7,220 bases of DNA, from positions 1-7,220 of the forward strand of contig JANXRR010000328.1 in NCBI GenBank assembly GCA_025356795.1, written 5' to 3'. Source of the DNA: Bacteroidia bacterium (lineage in GTDB: Bacteria; Bacteroidota; Bacteroidia; Cytophagales; Cyclobacteriaceae). The notes under the pieces were generated by a model, which was given only the letters and a program-made list of their open reading frames with translations, made no database searches and was not told the origin of the DNA. Made by a program: the position numbers and the translations under genes. The first letter of the stretch is position 1. Each line of letters starts with the position of its first letter. Below, one piece after another: positions 6,725 to 7,220 of the stretch.

Positions 6725-7012
6725 AGGTGGTTGTTTTACTATATATTCTTTTTGTCATTGAACTGTCTCGCCTACAATTAGTTTCATTTTTACCTAAAAA
6801 AGGTGAAAAAATACCATAATCTTAAGATGAACTAAAAAATATAGTTAAAAGATTGATGGCTAAAATGTAAAAATTGTCGCAACCACCCCACTTTATAAAA
6901 TATAGACCTATTCCAGTCATTTTTATATGATCTAAAATACGAGAATGATTTAATCATTTTGCCTTCAAAATTTGACCTTGTCAATACATTACCATTCAAT
7001 TTCAAGGATATA
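6725..7012. other. 288-bp intergenic region upstream of the ABC ATPase gene
   Basis: This AT-rich stretch lies between the TANGO2-family stop codon and the ABC ATPase start, both on the minus strand, and should carry the ATPase promoter. I see no gene in it. It holds a perfect 15-bp palindrome at 6944-6958 and a weak hairpin at 6787-6809 (ACCT and AGGT arms around five A, with T- and A-runs outside that could extend the stem). No good match to the Bacteroidota -7 element (TAnnTTTG) was found on the minus strand. Confidence 0.55.
6944..6958. repeat. Perfect 15-bp AT-rich palindrome
   Basis: AATGATT at 6944-6950 and AATCATT at 6952-6958 are perfect reverse complements around a single T. The site lies 54 bp past the TANGO2-family stop codon and about 220 bp upstream of the ABC ATPase start. 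It could be a protein-binding site or a weak transcript-end hairpin. There is no U-run beside it on the minus strand, and the low GC makes a stable terminator unlikely. Chance is possible. Confidence 0.3.
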
Positions 7013-7220
7013 TTAAGAAATTTTAAACCGAAACGTTTGATCCCTAAAATTAAAAGATGGTACATCATAAACTCGTTCTACAAATTCCACATTATTATCA
7101 TGATCTACTAATACCACGGTCGAGCAACGTGTTCCGTAGTCATCTGTTTTTATAAACATAGAAGACAATGCCCTCTCTCTTTCAAGAGGCAACCCTGTGC
7201 GAGGTAATTTTTCATCACGT
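7013..7220 (-). CDS. TANGO2/NRDE (DUF833) family protein, C-terminal end (5' part outside window)
   Basis: Reading the minus strand from base 7219 gives an open frame of 68 codons before a TAA at 7013-7015. The gene runs off the right edge, so its start is not visible. The fragment carries the C-terminal hallmarks of the TANGO2 family: LPRTGLPLERER (fragment residues 5-16), then DDYGTRCSTVVLVD (26-39) and FVERVYD (46-52). Whole family members are about 230-280 residues, so roughly the last quarter is here. Eukaryotic TANGO2 has been tied to haem or lipid handling, while the bacterial role is unsettled. It is a soluble protein, with no membrane segment in this part. The ABC ATPase gene follows on the same strand after 288 bp, too far to assume an operon. 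A 78-codon frame overlapping this end in another register is only a shadow. Confidence 0.85.
   Translation of the reverse strand, partial: RDEKLPRTGLPLERERALSSMFIKTDDYGTRCSTVVLVDHDNNVEFVERVYDVPSFNFRDQTFRFKIS

Noticed and set aside
6787..6809. Hairpin with ACCT/AGGT arms and A/T runs as a terminator
   Set aside because: The core stem is only four pairs. It lies about 200 bp past the TANGO2-family stop and just upstream of the ABC ATPase start, the wrong place for a terminator of either gene.
6832..7068. 78-codon minus-strand frame
   Set aside because: It overlaps the end of the TANGO2-family frame in another register, and most of it covers AT-rich intergenic DNA. The product is low-complexity, rich in F/K/N/S, and unrecognised.
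1..7220. CRISPR array, tRNA or rRNA gene, insertion sequence, phage or defence system
   Set aside because: I saw no regularly spaced repeats, tRNA-like cloverleaf, transposase motifs or terminal inverted repeats, and every long frame belongs to a housekeeping or carbohydrate family.

Overview
The window looks like an ordinary chromosomal stretch of a Bacteroidota bacterium, probably from the Cytophagia/Chitinophagia side, though the genus cannot be read from it. The signs are: AT-rich DNA (about 40% GC by eye); no Shine-Dalgarno sequences before the starts; a queuine tRNA-ribosyltransferase tail of the Bacteroidota type, without the usual zinc cysteines; secreted proteins whose signal peptides end in a residue pair A-Q; and a GH95 glycosidase next to a DUF1080 (3-keto-disaccharide hydrolase-like) protein.

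Layout. Plus strand, 1-2300: the 3' end of tgt, then an LptF/LptG-type lipopolysaccharide-export permease, then an EamA/DMT transporter that starts inside the stop codon of the permease gene. This looks like one housekeeping transcription unit. Minus strand, 2318-7220, read right to left: the C-terminal end of a TANGO2/NRDE-family protein cut by the window edge, a MacB/LolD-type ABC ATPase without a permease beside it, a full-length secreted GH95 alpha-L-fucosidase-like enzyme, and 52 bp further a secreted two-domain DUF1080 protein. The two blocks converge with 17 bp between the stop codons.

How the genes work together. GH95 and DUF1080 most likely form a two-gene unit for extracytoplasmic breakdown of fucosylated or related glycans. 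No SusC/SusD pair, sulfatase, sugar oxidoreductase or regulator gene lies in the window, so it is not a recognisable complete polysaccharide utilisation locus. The tgt-permease-DMT unit joins tRNA modification, envelope lipid export and a transporter of unknown substrate, and no functional link between them is evident.

Two intergenic stretches of about 300 bp (5688-5995 and 6725-7012) flank the ABC ATPase gene. They hold short inverted repeats and one doubtful small open frame. I found no tRNA, rRNA, CRISPR array, insertion sequence or convincing new system. The points most worth a second look are the nested inverted repeat just upstream of the GH95 gene, the possible small gene or gene remnant in the 5688-5995 gap, the zinc-site loss in Tgt, and the GH95-DUF1080 pairing.
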